Assembly: GCA_037389465.1 (NCBI GenBank)
Contig: JAZARR010000164.1
Coordinates: 3,734,501 to 3,798,500 of the forward strand
Direction: 5' to 3'
Length of the DNA: 64,000 nucleotides
From: Baylisascaris procyonis
Lineage: Eukaryota; Nematoda; Chromadorea; Rhabditida; Ascarididae
The notes under the pieces: generated by a model
Database searches by the model: none
The model's input: only the letters and a program-made list of their open reading frames with translations
What the model was told of the DNA's origin: nothing
Translations under genes and position numbers: made by a program
Shown here: one piece after another, positions 48,443 to 60,900 of the stretch
Layout: the number at the start of each line of letters is the position of its first letter
Position numbering within the stretch: the stretch's first letter is position 1

Positions 48443-48763
48443 AATGTTGGATGTGATAATAGGAAACGGCTCTATGTACACAATATATTCGAAAATTCCG
48501 TGACATTAGCTTTAATGGCTCACAGCTTGGAACTGCTGACAGTCAGACACATGCACACATGAATATAATCCTTTCATGTGTTTTTTTCAAACCAAATCCG
48601 CAGGAGCGCAAAATAATTGCTTGCCATTCACGCCCTATCTAAAATTTTATCTGTGGACAAAACGCCGTGAGGCCGATGTCGCTTTCCTCGATTTTTGCTG
48701 GGCCTGTGAAGCCAGCTGATCCCTTTAGCATACAGCAGCAGTTGCTGAGTACAAGCACTATTC

Positions 48764-48955
48764 TCCAAGATGTATATAAAACTTCGATTTTTTGGCGGCC
48801 GTGCGCTGAGCCACAGCCAGAAATCTCTATTTTTCGAATCACAAGAAATCCGGTCTCAAAGGAAAATTCGATCAGCATGAAACTGGTCTTTTATTCAACT
48901 TTGGGTATCTATAGCTGCTTTCAAAACTCCGAGTCTCCAAGGTGTATATAAAGCG
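48764..48955 (+). promoter_or_regulatory. Two TATA-like boxes in a repeated context
   Basis: CTCCAAGATGTATATAAA (from 48764) and CTCCAAGGTGTATATAAA (from 48936) share 17 of 18 bases, the second directly after the second 117-bp unit. Each contains TATATAAA, a good TATA-box match. Promoter function is inference; no coding start is established downstream. Confidence 0.3.
48819..48935 (+). repeat. 117-bp direct repeat, unit 2
   Basis: Second unit of the pair with 48326-48442. High identity points to a recent duplication, unlike the older repeats elsewhere in the window. Confidence 0.9.
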
Positions 48956-49312
48956 TTCAGGGTCGGCTATCGTTCATTTCGTCGACCTATAATAACGGCT
49001 GATAATTTCTGCAATCGCAAATTGCATTTTCTGCAGTTTCGCAACTGCACAGTCGTGTCTGTAAGCAGCTAGGCGCCTATGGCATAATCACCATTGCTTA
49101 TCCATGGTGTGTTTTGCATAACGCTTACACGCTGAGCCTATTTTACTGCCTCTATGGCCATAAGTCGTTCCCAAATTTTGCAGTGGTGATGATGGCGATG
49201 GCGTTTTTAAGTATTAATATGCTTATATATTATGGTAATATGATGTGATATGATATGCCTATATAAAAATATGATTAATAACGAATAATATGATGACGGT
49301 TTGTTTATTAAC

Positions 49313-49314
<2 letters not shown>

Positions 49315-49343
<29 letters not shown>
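49315..49343. repeat. TA dinucleotide repeat
   Basis: About 14 TA units. ORFs across it (Ile-Tyr repeats) are artefacts. Confidence 0.95.
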
Positions 49344-49349
<6 letters not shown>

Positions 49350-49916
49350 GTATATTTGGCCTCATAATTCACGTGCATTTGTTTGGGTTGTATTTCACTG
49401 GATTGTTAAAAGCGGCCCAGATCGGTTCATATGCAATAGATCTGTGCAAGCGACCGATTTGTTTAAAATATGAAAGCGTTATTGTGCTTGGGCTTTCTTG
49501 TGGCCAGCTAGGAAGCTATTTTTTATTGAGTGAAGCTTCATAATCTGCAATCCTGTCACATTGACCCGATCTCGACATAGGCTCGACTCGTCATAAAATA
49601 TACGAAGTTCCTAAACACATTTAAGTGCCAACAACTCCTCTTAGGAATCAGTGAATAGGCAAGAAGCTGGCTTTCATAACTTTCACAACGTTAGCTCCCA
49701 AGGTGGAATTATCTGAAAGTCAAGCCATACTCATGCACAGGCAAATACACACATGCACATACACACGCACCTTGCCGTCATGTGCTATGCAGATTTAAAC
49801 TACAAAAGCACAAGAAATAAATCTGTTTTCAATGAGTCGTATGAATGATGATTTTCAGACAGAAGTGACAGCAAGTTAAGTAACGGTAAGGCCAATTGGA
49901 AAACAACTAAACATAC

Positions 49917-50156
49917 GCGTTGTGGACCAGTCATTATCTCTTCCAGCTCCATCAAATACTTGGACATTGGTTGGTGATGCCTGCTCTCGGTGAAAATATA
50001 ATTTTCGATAGAAAGATGAGTGCATCCTGCACGTATTTCATCATTTTTTAGCAATTTACGATATTGAAGGCTTGTATAAGTACTGTTGAAAATGTTCCTG
50101 TCATACACGCTCATGCGGTATTCGCTTCCGTTCATTTCAATTTCTTTTTTCATTCT
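49917..50156 (-). CDS. 80-codon exon candidate, unrecognised
   Basis: Reads from TATTGGCAG through an in-frame ATG to a GTATGT donor, phase 0 at both ends. The chain is rich in charged and polar residues: KKEIEMNGSEYRMSVYDR, then YRKLLKNDEIRAGCTHLSIE and KYLMELEEIMTGPQR. It looks like part of a soluble globular protein; no family recognised. The acceptor has a poor pyrimidine tract, so the ATG could instead be the start. A minus-strand frame at 51380-51583 could be an earlier exon. Confidence 0.37.
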
Positions 50157-50902
50157 CTGCCAATATTTTCCTCACATATTACAGCAGACGTCAAGTATTA
50201 TCACACAAACATGCCCTGGCTTTTACTATATGTCAATTGATTTGTCCAGTCATCAATTAGTTTTATGGTTGCACTAATAATAGGCAATTGCAGTGCGCTG
50301 CAGTGAAGCATTATAATGAGGTTTTGTTTTGAAGGAGACAATTAGGCCGCTCTGTAAAAGTTATCCCATTGATGCAACAAGAACAAACAGTCCAAGTTTT
50401 CGCTTTTTTATGCTTCGTATGTTGCTATAAAACTTGCTATGACTCGGTTAAAAATTCCTTTCAAGCATATTCTGACCGTCGCAAGTCTAATTACTCGAAG
50501 TTCTACTCGAATACTCGGGATTCTCACTGTCTCATTTGTATCAGAACATTGAATCCCTACACTCAGAAAAGTTCTACGTATCGGTTGCCCTATAATTTGA
50601 TGTTGCGACCCCTTATTGGAGGGCTTTTTTATTTAAATGTCTTTTATGACTATTCATGCCGTTGTTCACCTATGCAATCAAAAATGTCTGTATAGTTTAA
50701 ACCTATCGCCACATCATCAGTTATAAGCTGTAGGTAACAATTGATGACTGCCACTGCCCACATCGCTTGCCTACCTGGTGATCAGTATCAGGTGTAAAGC
50801 TTTGAGGATGGCCGTAGCTGCTTAAAGTTATCTGAGTGAATGTGAATGTGCCGCATAGGAGCGCGCTCTACACAACCGCCACCTGTCGGTGTCTTGTTTC
50901 AG

Positions 50903-51057
50903 GCAGCCGCAAAGAAATGCGTCAATGGCGAGAATTGCTCAGTGATGAGCCATTCTCTTTCTGTTATGCAAAATCGCTACATTTTCAACGAATATTTCGA
51001 TTAGTGGATGAATTCATTTGTTTTCTTCTGTCCTTTTCCATCCCAGTTCGAAAGTGA
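50903..51057 (+). CDS. Terminal exon-like segment, unrecognised
   Basis: After a strong acceptor (GTGTCTTGTTTCAG), 50 codons run to TGA, starting in phase 1. Basic then hydrophobic: KEMRQWRELLSDEPFSFCY, then VDEFICFLLSFSIPVRK. No upstream exon identified and no domain recognised. Confidence 0.3.
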
Positions 51058-51379
51058 GGCAAGTGGAGAGCATAGAGTTTACGATTTCGTCTCCCATTTC
51101 ACATCTGCCTGCTGATCCTTCTCCTGTCCTTCTATTCAGCCTAGAGTTTATGAGTCTTTAGTGCCCCACTTCATATCTTCCTACCGATTCTTTTGCTGTG
51201 CTCCTATTCACTTTTACTGGCTTCTGTGTGCTAATGGAGTGAAGTGAAATGGACTCGTATTGTGGAACGGGAAATGGCGAATAAAATTTCACGACCACAT
51301 AAATCATTAAATAACTCGCCGACTTCCGCATTTCGGCAACTTCTGGGAAACAGCACCAATCTCTTGCTCTCGTATTTCT

Positions 51380-51583
51380 TCAGCCGACGCACTTAGAAAG
51401 CGCGAAGGGGATATGTGAACGCGTGAGGGAGAGAAAAAAGCAGCAAGAAAATATTTTTTGCTGTTTCTTCAGTTTCTTCTCCACCTGTTCAGTTAAACTC
51501 GTTGCTGACTTTACTCCCAAGTTCTCTTCCAGACGTTCCGTTACTTGAGTATTTGTTATAATTGCTATATTATTCTGAGTCAT
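51380..51583 (-). CDS. N-terminal exon-like ORF
   Basis: ATG-initiated; the first 33 residues are polar (TERLEENLGVKSATSLTEQ) up to a possible CAG/GTGGAG donor in phase 0, which would join the candidate exon 50156-49917. Beyond that point the frame becomes Lys/Gln- then Phe/Leu-rich and may be intron. Speculative. Confidence 0.22.
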   Translation of the reverse strand: MTQNNIAIITNTQVTERLEENLGVKSATSLTEQVEKKLKKQQKIFSCCFFLSLTRSHIPFALSKCVG

Positions 51584-53710
51584 AGAACGCTCAGTGCACT
51601 ATAATGAAGTGAGTTGGATTTTCAGGTATATAATCAGTGTTGAAAGTGATAATCATTGTAGGAATATTTTTGATAGGCTGCTGCGAAAATGGATATTTTC
51701 AAAATGGACTTTATTGGTACTCATGTGATCAGAGAGACCAGTTTCTACCGAAAGGGCTCTTAAATAGTTAGAGGTCAAGTGGTCGGTCTTTCAGCATTTT
51801 CTCTGAGAAATCCGCTGTCTGTGTAGTAGCTGCAACTCGTAAACCGCTAAAACAAGTGAGGTTTTGCGGGTACCGTTTACATTGTCCGATGACATTCTTT
51901 GCCAGTTGATAGTTCGAGTCTTCAAATTCTGCAGAAATCGTGGTAATATTTTGTCTAAAATAGATGTAAATACCTAAATATTCCAGGTGTTTACATCTAT
52001 CTTACAGCGGGTAAGGTCACCATTTCAATTGCAAATGGGAATCTTCCGGTGGAAAATGTGGATGAGCAATATATTTCGTTACAGTATAAATGTATTTTTG
52101 AGCAAGCTTTATAATTTGTTGACTAATCGCGATTCTCATTGCTTTAATGAGAACATTGCAACAACGCATATTCTTATATTCTCGTTTTTTTCCTATAACT
52201 TTTTTTGTTGAAATTACGCAATCTATGTGTTTTCATATGCACTTCATATGAACCATATTCTTTATAAATTTTTCTCATCTCTTAAAAGAGTAACTGTGAA
52301 AAATAATTGGAGACGTTGAAAATGATGTGCTATTAATCGGCAAAATTTTCAGCTGACCTGAATGCAATAAGGGAAGAAATATACAAAATCTTAGCTAAGA
52401 AGGTTCCTATGATTGTGCTTTCAACCAATCACATAAAATTAACGAAAGTTTAGTCTTACTCTCAATAAACATGGAATAATCTAAATGAGCATAGGAGTTT
52501 TTTCTGAGAGGTAAATTACAATAGTGCTAAGGAAATCTGGGCGAATTGGCAACATTATCTGAAAACTAATTTTGCTAAATGTAATTATGCCTTCATACAG
52601 CTAAGATAATTCGTTTTTCTTTCACATGCTAACGAGTTATTTTAAGAGGAGTGGCCTGCTTCCTCAACTGCTTTTTCGCCGTTTACCCATATGAGTGTGA
52701 CTCTAAATGTGCAACTTGTCGGCGGTACAGTGCGACGACAACTACGCGGCTTTTTCGCATCTACAGCAAGTATTCGTAAATTAAAGGGTTCGGCTTAATT
52801 TTACATTTTAGCTTCAGCCATCTTTTAACATTGCATCGAACATTTTGACATTACATAACACATTTTAATACTTCTTCTATCGCTACACTTCATGTCATAT
52901 TTCTCGAGCGCAAATGTCGGAGTCGAAATAGTCACGTAAATGGCTGAAATGTACTTTCGTTTAGGTTGTTATCACTGGAGAGTGGTATTTCGATGAGTAC
53001 TCATTGTGAGAGGTGGGCGGTACGGTGGAATTAGTATGGTAGCCACTGAGGGCAGTTATGCACCTGCCGTCACCCGCCCTCATCATCGTCTACTATGTGC
53101 TAGTCGAGCTTCTTAGAGCTGGTTTGTGAAATGTTTCTTTTTAAATCTCATTTGCGTATTTTAGTGATTTTTAAGAGTTGTTAATATATTCTGAATATGA
53201 GTGTAAGCACACCTTTGTTCCTTTCTTGTCACGTTAAACTGAGCAATGCGAAGCGAGAGTTGCAATCGCCGATTGATATCCACCTCTGCTATTTTTAGTA
53301 TTTTATGCTACTTCATAATTCCCCAAATGCTTTATAGCTATTATCTTTTGTTTTGCATAGGAAACTTTCCACTGCCTATTTTTTTGTGCATGAAAGGACC
53401 GTTAGGCACATTACTACAACTAAACATTGTATCCTATAGGCGGTGCGGATGAGGACCTTCATAAGGATCAAGAAATGAATAGTGGTGCTGAGTTCTCAGC
53501 AGCGTGTTCAAAGCATCGGTATGCCTATGAAAAAACAATAGGTTTCTTTGATATTTACCCTTAGAACATTTTGCATAAGTGAATATTAATTATTATACTG
53601 AATTATGGAGGCTTTAATTCCCACAGGCGCAATAGTCCAATTTTTCTTTGTTCTATATTCATTAGTAAATTCGCTGAGCTCGAAGGTGGAAGCAAATAAA
53701 TAATATACAG
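51584..53710. other. No confident gene
   Basis: The missing first exon of unc-29 (start codon and signal peptide, ending with one base of a split codon) may lie here or further upstream. I examined the plus-strand ATG frames at 51987 and 53246 and found no phase-1 donor that makes either convincing. Confidence 0.4.
51961..51999. repeat. 15-bp inverted repeat (hairpin)
   Basis: TAGATGTAAATACCT and AGGTGTTTACATCTA pair at 14 of 15 positions around a 9-base loop. Confidence 0.8.
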
Positions 53711-54903
53711 GTGTTGTGCTGTGCTCGGATGACGAGGAACGACTGATGGTTGATGTATTTCGTGGCTATAATTCACTCATCCAGCCAGTACGCAATCTCA
53801 GCGACACTCCAATCATCGTCAAAATTGCTCTACAGCTAGTTCTGCTCATTAACGTTGTCAGTTTATATATTATTTACTAATATTTATTTCTGCATTTTAG
53901 CAGCCTTTCTATTCTTGCTGTTTGAACTGATTACGCTAGGTGTGGTAGACGTTCGACAAGTACATGATCTAGGGAACAGAGGAGAATAAGAATATGCCTA
54001 ACCTATCGGCGCGCTTCTATTTAATATTTGTTCCACCGTTGCAACAACTATTGAATGGATGCGTCTGTGGCTGGGTCTACTGGGCTGAGTCTAGGGAACT
54101 TGATGAAGAGAGTTTGTGGATTTTTGTTGCCAATGTAGGAGAGGGAGTTTCAGTGTTTTTTGAACTGGACGTTATGTTGAAACGTTAGTTTGTTGCTTCC
54201 TGCACTACTTGCATTTAACTTCAATCTGCAACACCTGTACTGTCAAAAACGGCTACCGGTCTGTAAAGTCCAGACATATTTTATACTCGGATCTATTAAA
54301 ATGAAATCGTCTAGCACCGTCGGAAACCTATGCGCCAAACCTTCATGTGTCAATTTGGCACGTGACATAGGATTGTACCTACTGGAGGGCTTGCATAACG
54401 GATTCGTAGTGCTTCATTGGTGCAATCGAGCGTTTTGCAGTGGAATAAATAGCAAACGTGGATTTTTCTTTTGAACATATAAATCTGTAGCAGAGACCCT
54501 TGAATCGTTCGAGAGGATTGAGGCCAATAAAAACAGGCTGACTGAGTTTTGCAAATGGCAATGTCATTTTCAAAGAAGCCGAACACTGCTGGAGGACGAC
54601 GAGGGGTCCGAAAAATGCGCTGTGGGACATCTTTTTTTAATCGCTTGAAGTGATAATTAAGCTCACGAATAGGGGCTGTGATATGGTCAAGGTGGCCCAG
54701 GCCGAATCGCAGGAAATGCTTGACTTGTTACGAGATGAAGACTTCCGAGGAGCGTTTTAGGCGTGGGGAAGTCATGGGATCACTGTAGAGGCTACCTCGA
54801 GGGAAAAACAAGCGGAGACAAGGTTGAAATTATGCAAACTTTTACACTTTTGTAAGCCTCACCCGCTTTTTTCTCAGCTGATAACGGAAGCTTCATGTAC
54901 ACA

Positions 54904-54952
<49 letters not shown>

Positions 54953-57900
54953 CTTTCGGTAAACATGCACATGCGTTAATGACAGGAAAAAAATTTCTTT
55001 AGCATATTAAAGATAACATCCTCCAGCATCAATGCGTTTCTGATGTGCATCTTTAAACGCTTCAATCATTGAAAAAAAGCAGTTTATCACGCGAACTAAA
55101 AATAGTCCCCACAACCGATTTGACTTCTTCATCGCTTCCGAATCAGTTTCCCAGAAGATCATGTTTCAAATTTCGAAGAGGAAAATCGCTCAAAGCCAAA
55201 CTCGGAATGTCTAGTGGTTAATGGAATTGGGTGAAGCCGAGGTGCGTTGATAGAAAACTAGAAAGGTGTGGGCGGGACTAGTGCAGAAGCAAGATTGCTC
55301 GCATCAGCTTTCTTCTTTTTTTCCTCAGTGTTCTCACGAAGCGCTCAAATACAAATTGGCATACTACTCACCTGTAATTGCCTTCTTTCTTTCTTGGTCG
55401 TAGATCACCGTGATTCCGTTCTCCTCCCAAACAACTCACTCTAGAATATTTCTAGCTCAGGGCGAAAGCGTGATCTGACCTTTTTTGGAGAACCAATATA
55501 TCGCCATCCCTAGCAGGCTTCTTTTAATTCTGAATCCCAGGGATGAATAACGGTCTCGTTATCGGTTAAGAACTTGACAGGAAAATTTTCTTGACCCTTA
55601 CCAAGCAATTGTCAGATATCTATGGAACACTCGGTGTTGTTTTTGAAATGGCGAAATGTTTCTCGGCAGAACTTTCTGAATACTTTAATTTCTCAATAAG
55701 TAATTGCTACTTCCGATTCAGGATGATTTGTTCTACATGAGTAATTATTTGAAAGTTGACCGCTCTTCATGGGCTGGGATCGTCTTGAACCAATTTTTCA
55801 ATCTCCAAAAATCTTTTGACAAACCTAGGCTTGACATTGAGGTAGGACGTCTTAGCAATAGGAGTACAGCCATCCCAAAAATTCAAAGAAAGTAAATGCA
55901 TTTGGCAGCTGATCGATTTGCTAGCAGTTTTATGAGGATTGTCCGATTGGTTGCGTGAATAGAACACAAAAGTGCATATGATTCTTGTTGTGCTCATTTT
56001 CTGGCGCGTTCCGTTCTCTATTCTAGTTCAGGATAAACCCTCACGCAAACCACTTACTTATTTGCAATGTATGATATTCAAAATAATATCATATATTGTG
56101 ATGTTTGACTTTACAGTTTCTGAATTTCTCGGCTGCTGAAGTGACCGTATTTGCGCATTACTTTTTATGTACAGAATGATATATAATCTGATGTGAAAGA
56201 GTAAATACATATTTTTATAGGATGAAAGGGACCAAGTTATGCATACAAATGTTTGGCTAACATTGGTAAGTTTTTCTTCCGTTTTTGATGGAAATAAAAG
56301 TTGTCTAACTTCATCGAATTCATTTACGCACTATAGAGACCCACAATAGCATGCTATTTGCGAAAATTTTTTTAAGCTCATTTACTGGAGAATCAGTTTC
56401 AGTCTTTTTTAAAAACACCCGAGCGATTCACCAAGTACATGTGTTGTGTCGATAGGCCAATTCTTCGCTCGCTGACTGTCTAAAAGATTTCCTGCTTAGT
56501 CTTTTGGAAGAATAAACAACTATAGTTGAAATGATGCAGCGATACGAAAAGTAAGCCAAAGTGAAGTAAAAGCCAAAAGCGATACGAAAAGTAAAATGTA
56601 AGCCAAATGATGCAAGTGAAGGCACTTGCAGTAACTTAGCTGGTTTGTGCATCTGTCCTGAAAGCCAAAGGTCAAGTATTTTAGTGTCATCTTTGGACGC
56701 TTCTCTTACTCATCATTACACCATAAACATGCGGTTTTGCAATGTGAGCATGCCGACTTGAATCAGTTGCTGAAAATATCCGGTTAAATGCTGTATGTCT
56801 CTCGTGCGGTCGATAACTCAAATATTGTTTCATACGTTCCCCTCTCTCGGCGGGATTAAGCGATTCACTGCTTTGTTGGTCGATTGGCTTTGTACATTTT
56901 TCGGCAATATTTTTTAATCCACCTTTCAGAAGCACTTCTGCAGCACCATTTGCCATCACTTCCCTACACTCTTACTTTTGTCTCAAAAGGTAAAATAAAT
57001 GGACTGTTAAGTGCACTGCGAATTGAAGTGCGTTTCCCAGGAGATTTGATTTCATTTTTAGAGAGTTTTTTGGGAATAAACTGAATTTACACAACTTGAA
57101 ATAAGCATCATTGAAGAGGTGGAAAGCAACTGCTTCTACTTTTCAAGCCATGCGACAGGAATGTATTGAAATTGGGCTTTTTTTTAACAATGCCGTATTA
57201 AATGTCAAAAACTACCGTGCAGAATCACGCAGACAGAGGAATCAAATTGAGAAGTGGAATATTCCGCAGTGAACAATGGAATTTATAAGGCGCTATGCTG
57301 TTTAAGTGTGGGCTAATGTACGAAAAATTGGTGCTGAAAAGATGTGGTATTTCAATTTTTTTTTTTTTTTTTTTTTTTTTGCTTGAACCAATTCATAAAA
57401 ACAGTAGATTTGATTGCAGTGATTGATATTGATTACGAACAACAAAGAAAACGAAAAATGTAGTGCATTTGCTCGAATACAAGCTAGGCAATTTCGAAGC
57501 TTCAACTCCTTAGCCGTTGAAGCTAATTCTATAAGGATAAGAAAACGTAAGAAAACATTACATTCAAGGCAATATAGATGCATCATAGAATGGCCTTCTA
57601 TGCTCCCACTTAAACTGGTAGATCGGCTTCGGAAGGAGTTATAATCGCTTAAATAAAAGCTCACCAAGACAGTAAAGCAAAAATCAGGTTGCGGTAATTG
57701 CAACATGCCGGAAGAATATAGCTGGTTGTGAAAATGTTCAGCACCCAGTCCAGCCGGTACTGAACGCCCTGCTCGCTCCCTACGGCTAAGTTCGTACCAG
57801 ATGGCGTAGGTACGCATGCCCGGTCTACAGAAGCGATGTGGAAAGGAGAAGGATAAAGTGCCTTGCCCCATGTTCACTGATTCAGGAGCGCATGTCATGC

Positions 57901-60900
57901 TCATGTAATATTTGTATCGGAATTTGGCCTGAAGGCGCTAATGCTTATTGCCCGTGACGGTAACCAAGCAGCCGAATTTCGATCGGCTTTTCCGATTTCC
58001 TCGTTTACGGTCGAAACTCGGTTTGCACTATTGCATGCGGGTGGTAAGTGAGCGCAGTGTTATCTAAGCGCATTCGGTTCCGACCAAATTTCTGCTCCAG
58101 CTGAAACAATTGATTAGCAACTTAGCGGCTGCCACTCTATCAGGAAAGGACTTCGACATGAAGCATCGGAAGTCGAATGATGCCTACTACTTTCGGCTTA
58201 GGTCCAAAAGTTAAACTCTCTTCGCCGTTGTGTTAGCCGTTTATGACTGAGACTTAATTCTTGAGCCCGAAAAAATTATAGGTTCAGGAACGTAAGAAAA
58301 AATTACATTCAAGGCAATAAGTCCATGTAATTCAAGATACGTCAAATGTCCATGTTCGTGGAAAATGGTATTTTTAACAACATAAAGAGGGAGCCAAAGC
58401 AGGATTGCCATTTCCGAAACAACATGTAGTCGTGTTACAATCATGGTTCAAGCGCTTGAAAACTTCTTAGGTGAGAGCTTAATTACTGCCTCAAATTTCA
58501 GATACCCGCAACTGTAAGTAAATTGATTGGGAAACTTGCTTTATTCTTAACTTGTTGTAGCGATTCAAATTGATTTTTCTACGAAACGTTTTTCTGTTAT
58601 CGAAACTATGCTTTCAGAAGTGGCATGACTTTCAAATGAAATGGAATCCTGTTAATTATGGCGAGATTCAAAACATCAGGGTGGCGCCAGATAAAGTTTG
58701 GCTTCCAGACATCGTCCTCTTCAACAAGTGTGATTTAGCCATCTATTTTATAGCGGCATCGGTTTTTCAAAATTTCTGCCGAATGTTGTTGAGATACTCA
58801 CTTTCTACCTTCAAACTGCATATCATACAGAAAATATAGGATTCATGTATTCTCCTCCACCAGTTTCTCAAAGCACGTATCCAGGCAATGTATATATTTC
58901 CTTTTCCCCTTTTCTGAAAATTTACGGTTCCATTTGATGGTGAAGGCGAAATTGTGATTCATTAAGCTCCTTAAACAACGCTTGAGAAACGTTGTATTAC
59001 CGTTCCCTGTCACTTCAGCCATATTTTGTTGCCGTTGAGTATTACATAAGTGGTTGTCATCACAATGCAAGATGGGACTGACGTGAAGTATACTTAGATT
59101 TTGCTAACCGCTCTTTAAACTGCTACCCTGCTCACTGAGGAAATTTGGTTTTGTTAACTGAGGTAGTCGTTTCTCCATAATAAACTTCAAAAGCTACTTT
59201 CATTGAGGAATCATAAAGGCCTATTGACGATGTTTTGATCTTCTAACATCACAGCTGCTATGTGTTCCGAACAGAGTGACAGTGTGTCATTTCCAGTAGG
59301 TTATCTCATTATCCCCAATTTAGTCTTTATAGAGTGTAGAAAAAATTTCAGTGCTGACGGTAACTATGAGGTATCGTTTATGTGCAACGTGGTTATCAAT
59401 CATAAAGGCGATATGCTATGGGTACCGCCTGCTATATATAAAAGCTCATGCATTATTGACGTCGAATTCTTTCCATTCGATGAACAAACTTGTCATTTGA
59501 TATTTGGTTCATGGACGGTGAGTTTCATCTTATTCGTTGAAAATTATGTTCGTTGAGGAGAAGAAATATTTGGAAAAACAATTATGTATGCTTTGTTTCA
59601 AACAGAGAAATATGGAATTCACGAACAAAATGAAGTCTGGCAATCATCTCAGAGAACGTGGTCGTCACCACAAAATCCTTCAGCACTCCTCAATATCTCT
59701 CCGTTTCAATGCATGTGTCATATCCCAAAATCTTATTGCATAAATGCTACATGTTGTCTTCCCTCCCCCTCTTATTCCAACCCACTGAACACACTGCATC
59801 CTGGACTTATTCCACAGTATAGATGCATATTTTAGTACAATGAGAATGAGATCAAGTTGGAGTTCGAGCAAGCTGAGTGGGTCGATCTATCGGAGTATGC
59901 ACCCAGCTCAATATGGGATGTAATGGATGCACCCGCATCGTTAGTTAACAAGCGCTCAAGGATAGAATTTCAAGTGAGGATTCGGTGAGTTCTTTTCTTT
60001 TCATCGTTTTCATGAAGTGTTTATTCATGCACGAAAAAATGAGGTGAATCAAAAAATTCCTATTTGGGCCTGCATTTTAATGATCGACTGCAACCAGCAG
60101 CGCGGTTATGGCCAAAATTTTTCGATGAACCACTGCAAGCTATCACTGATGTTTAGAATTTTTGACGAGAATGGAAGATGCAAGGCCGTCGAAAAGCTAG
60201 TTGTGTTCGGCCAAATTTGCAGACGGATGGCGTTCTACCATCACTATCTCAGGGAGGACTGTGGAGGGAAGGGTTGATAAAGCATAACCTTCTATCTTCC
60301 ACGTCATTATGTCCTATGGTTCCCTTAAGTTTGTAGCAGGCATTCATATGTCATTATTGCATGCTTTACCGAAATCAATTTTTTTTTTGCATTTTTGCAT
60401 TCGTATTTCTACTTTGTTGGCTCTATTAATAGCGTAATTTCCAAGTCGGTGAACGTTTTTCTATCTGAAGAAGGAATATCGTTAAAATTTCCCCTCACAT
60501 CGGTTAAGCATAACGTCCACTCGCCGGCTGCAAACACATAACAAACGACTGCAATGAATTGTCTCTTCAGCAGTACCAATCTTAATATCTCCAATTGGGG
60601 CATGCAGACGTCTATCAGTGAATATATGGAAAATAGGCATCATTTTCCTCTGAGATGCTAAAGCGCGATTGTAATTTTAGTGTGCAATTGCGATTCAACG
60701 GATGACTTGATTAGTATAGAAACATCTCACATTGATCAACAAAAACAAAGAATGCCACACATGAAAATCAACAGCACGCCTCTAATTTTCAATCTAAATT
60801 CCACGCTATTGTTATTTAAGACTTTCGCTGCTTAAATATGCTAAATATGCGTCGCCATATTTTCCACGCCAACCATCTGTTCTTCGATAACCATAAAATA

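Larger units (their letters stand above)
57302..57904 (-). other. 200-codon antisense ORF over a GC-rich insert and poly-T, in unc-29 intron 2
   Basis: The longest single frame in the window, but its C-terminal part includes a poly-lysine run encoded by the 25-base poly-T at 57356-57380, and it lies within an intron. The N-terminal 70 codons come from GC-rich DNA (57700-57904) unlike the flanks, with text such as RPGMRTYAIWYELSRRERAG. I infer an interspersed repeat that happens to be open rather than a gene. Confidence 0.4.

Noticed and set aside
49301..49543. ORF beginning with an Ile-Tyr repeat
   Set aside because: Produced by the TA dinucleotide repeat; not a gene.
53246..53452. Hydrophobic plus-strand ORF as the unc-29 signal-peptide exon
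   Set aside because: Has an ATG and a hydrophobic stretch but no donor leaving one base of a split codon, which the exon at 53711 requires.
57302..57904. 200-codon ORF as a protein-coding gene
   Set aside because: Contains poly-lysine from a poly-T tract, spans a composition boundary and lies antisense in an intron; better explained as repeat DNA.
60017..60277. 86-codon ORF in unc-29 intron 5
   Set aside because: Reads as protein-like but lies within the intron, has no fitting splice sites and no relation to the receptor.
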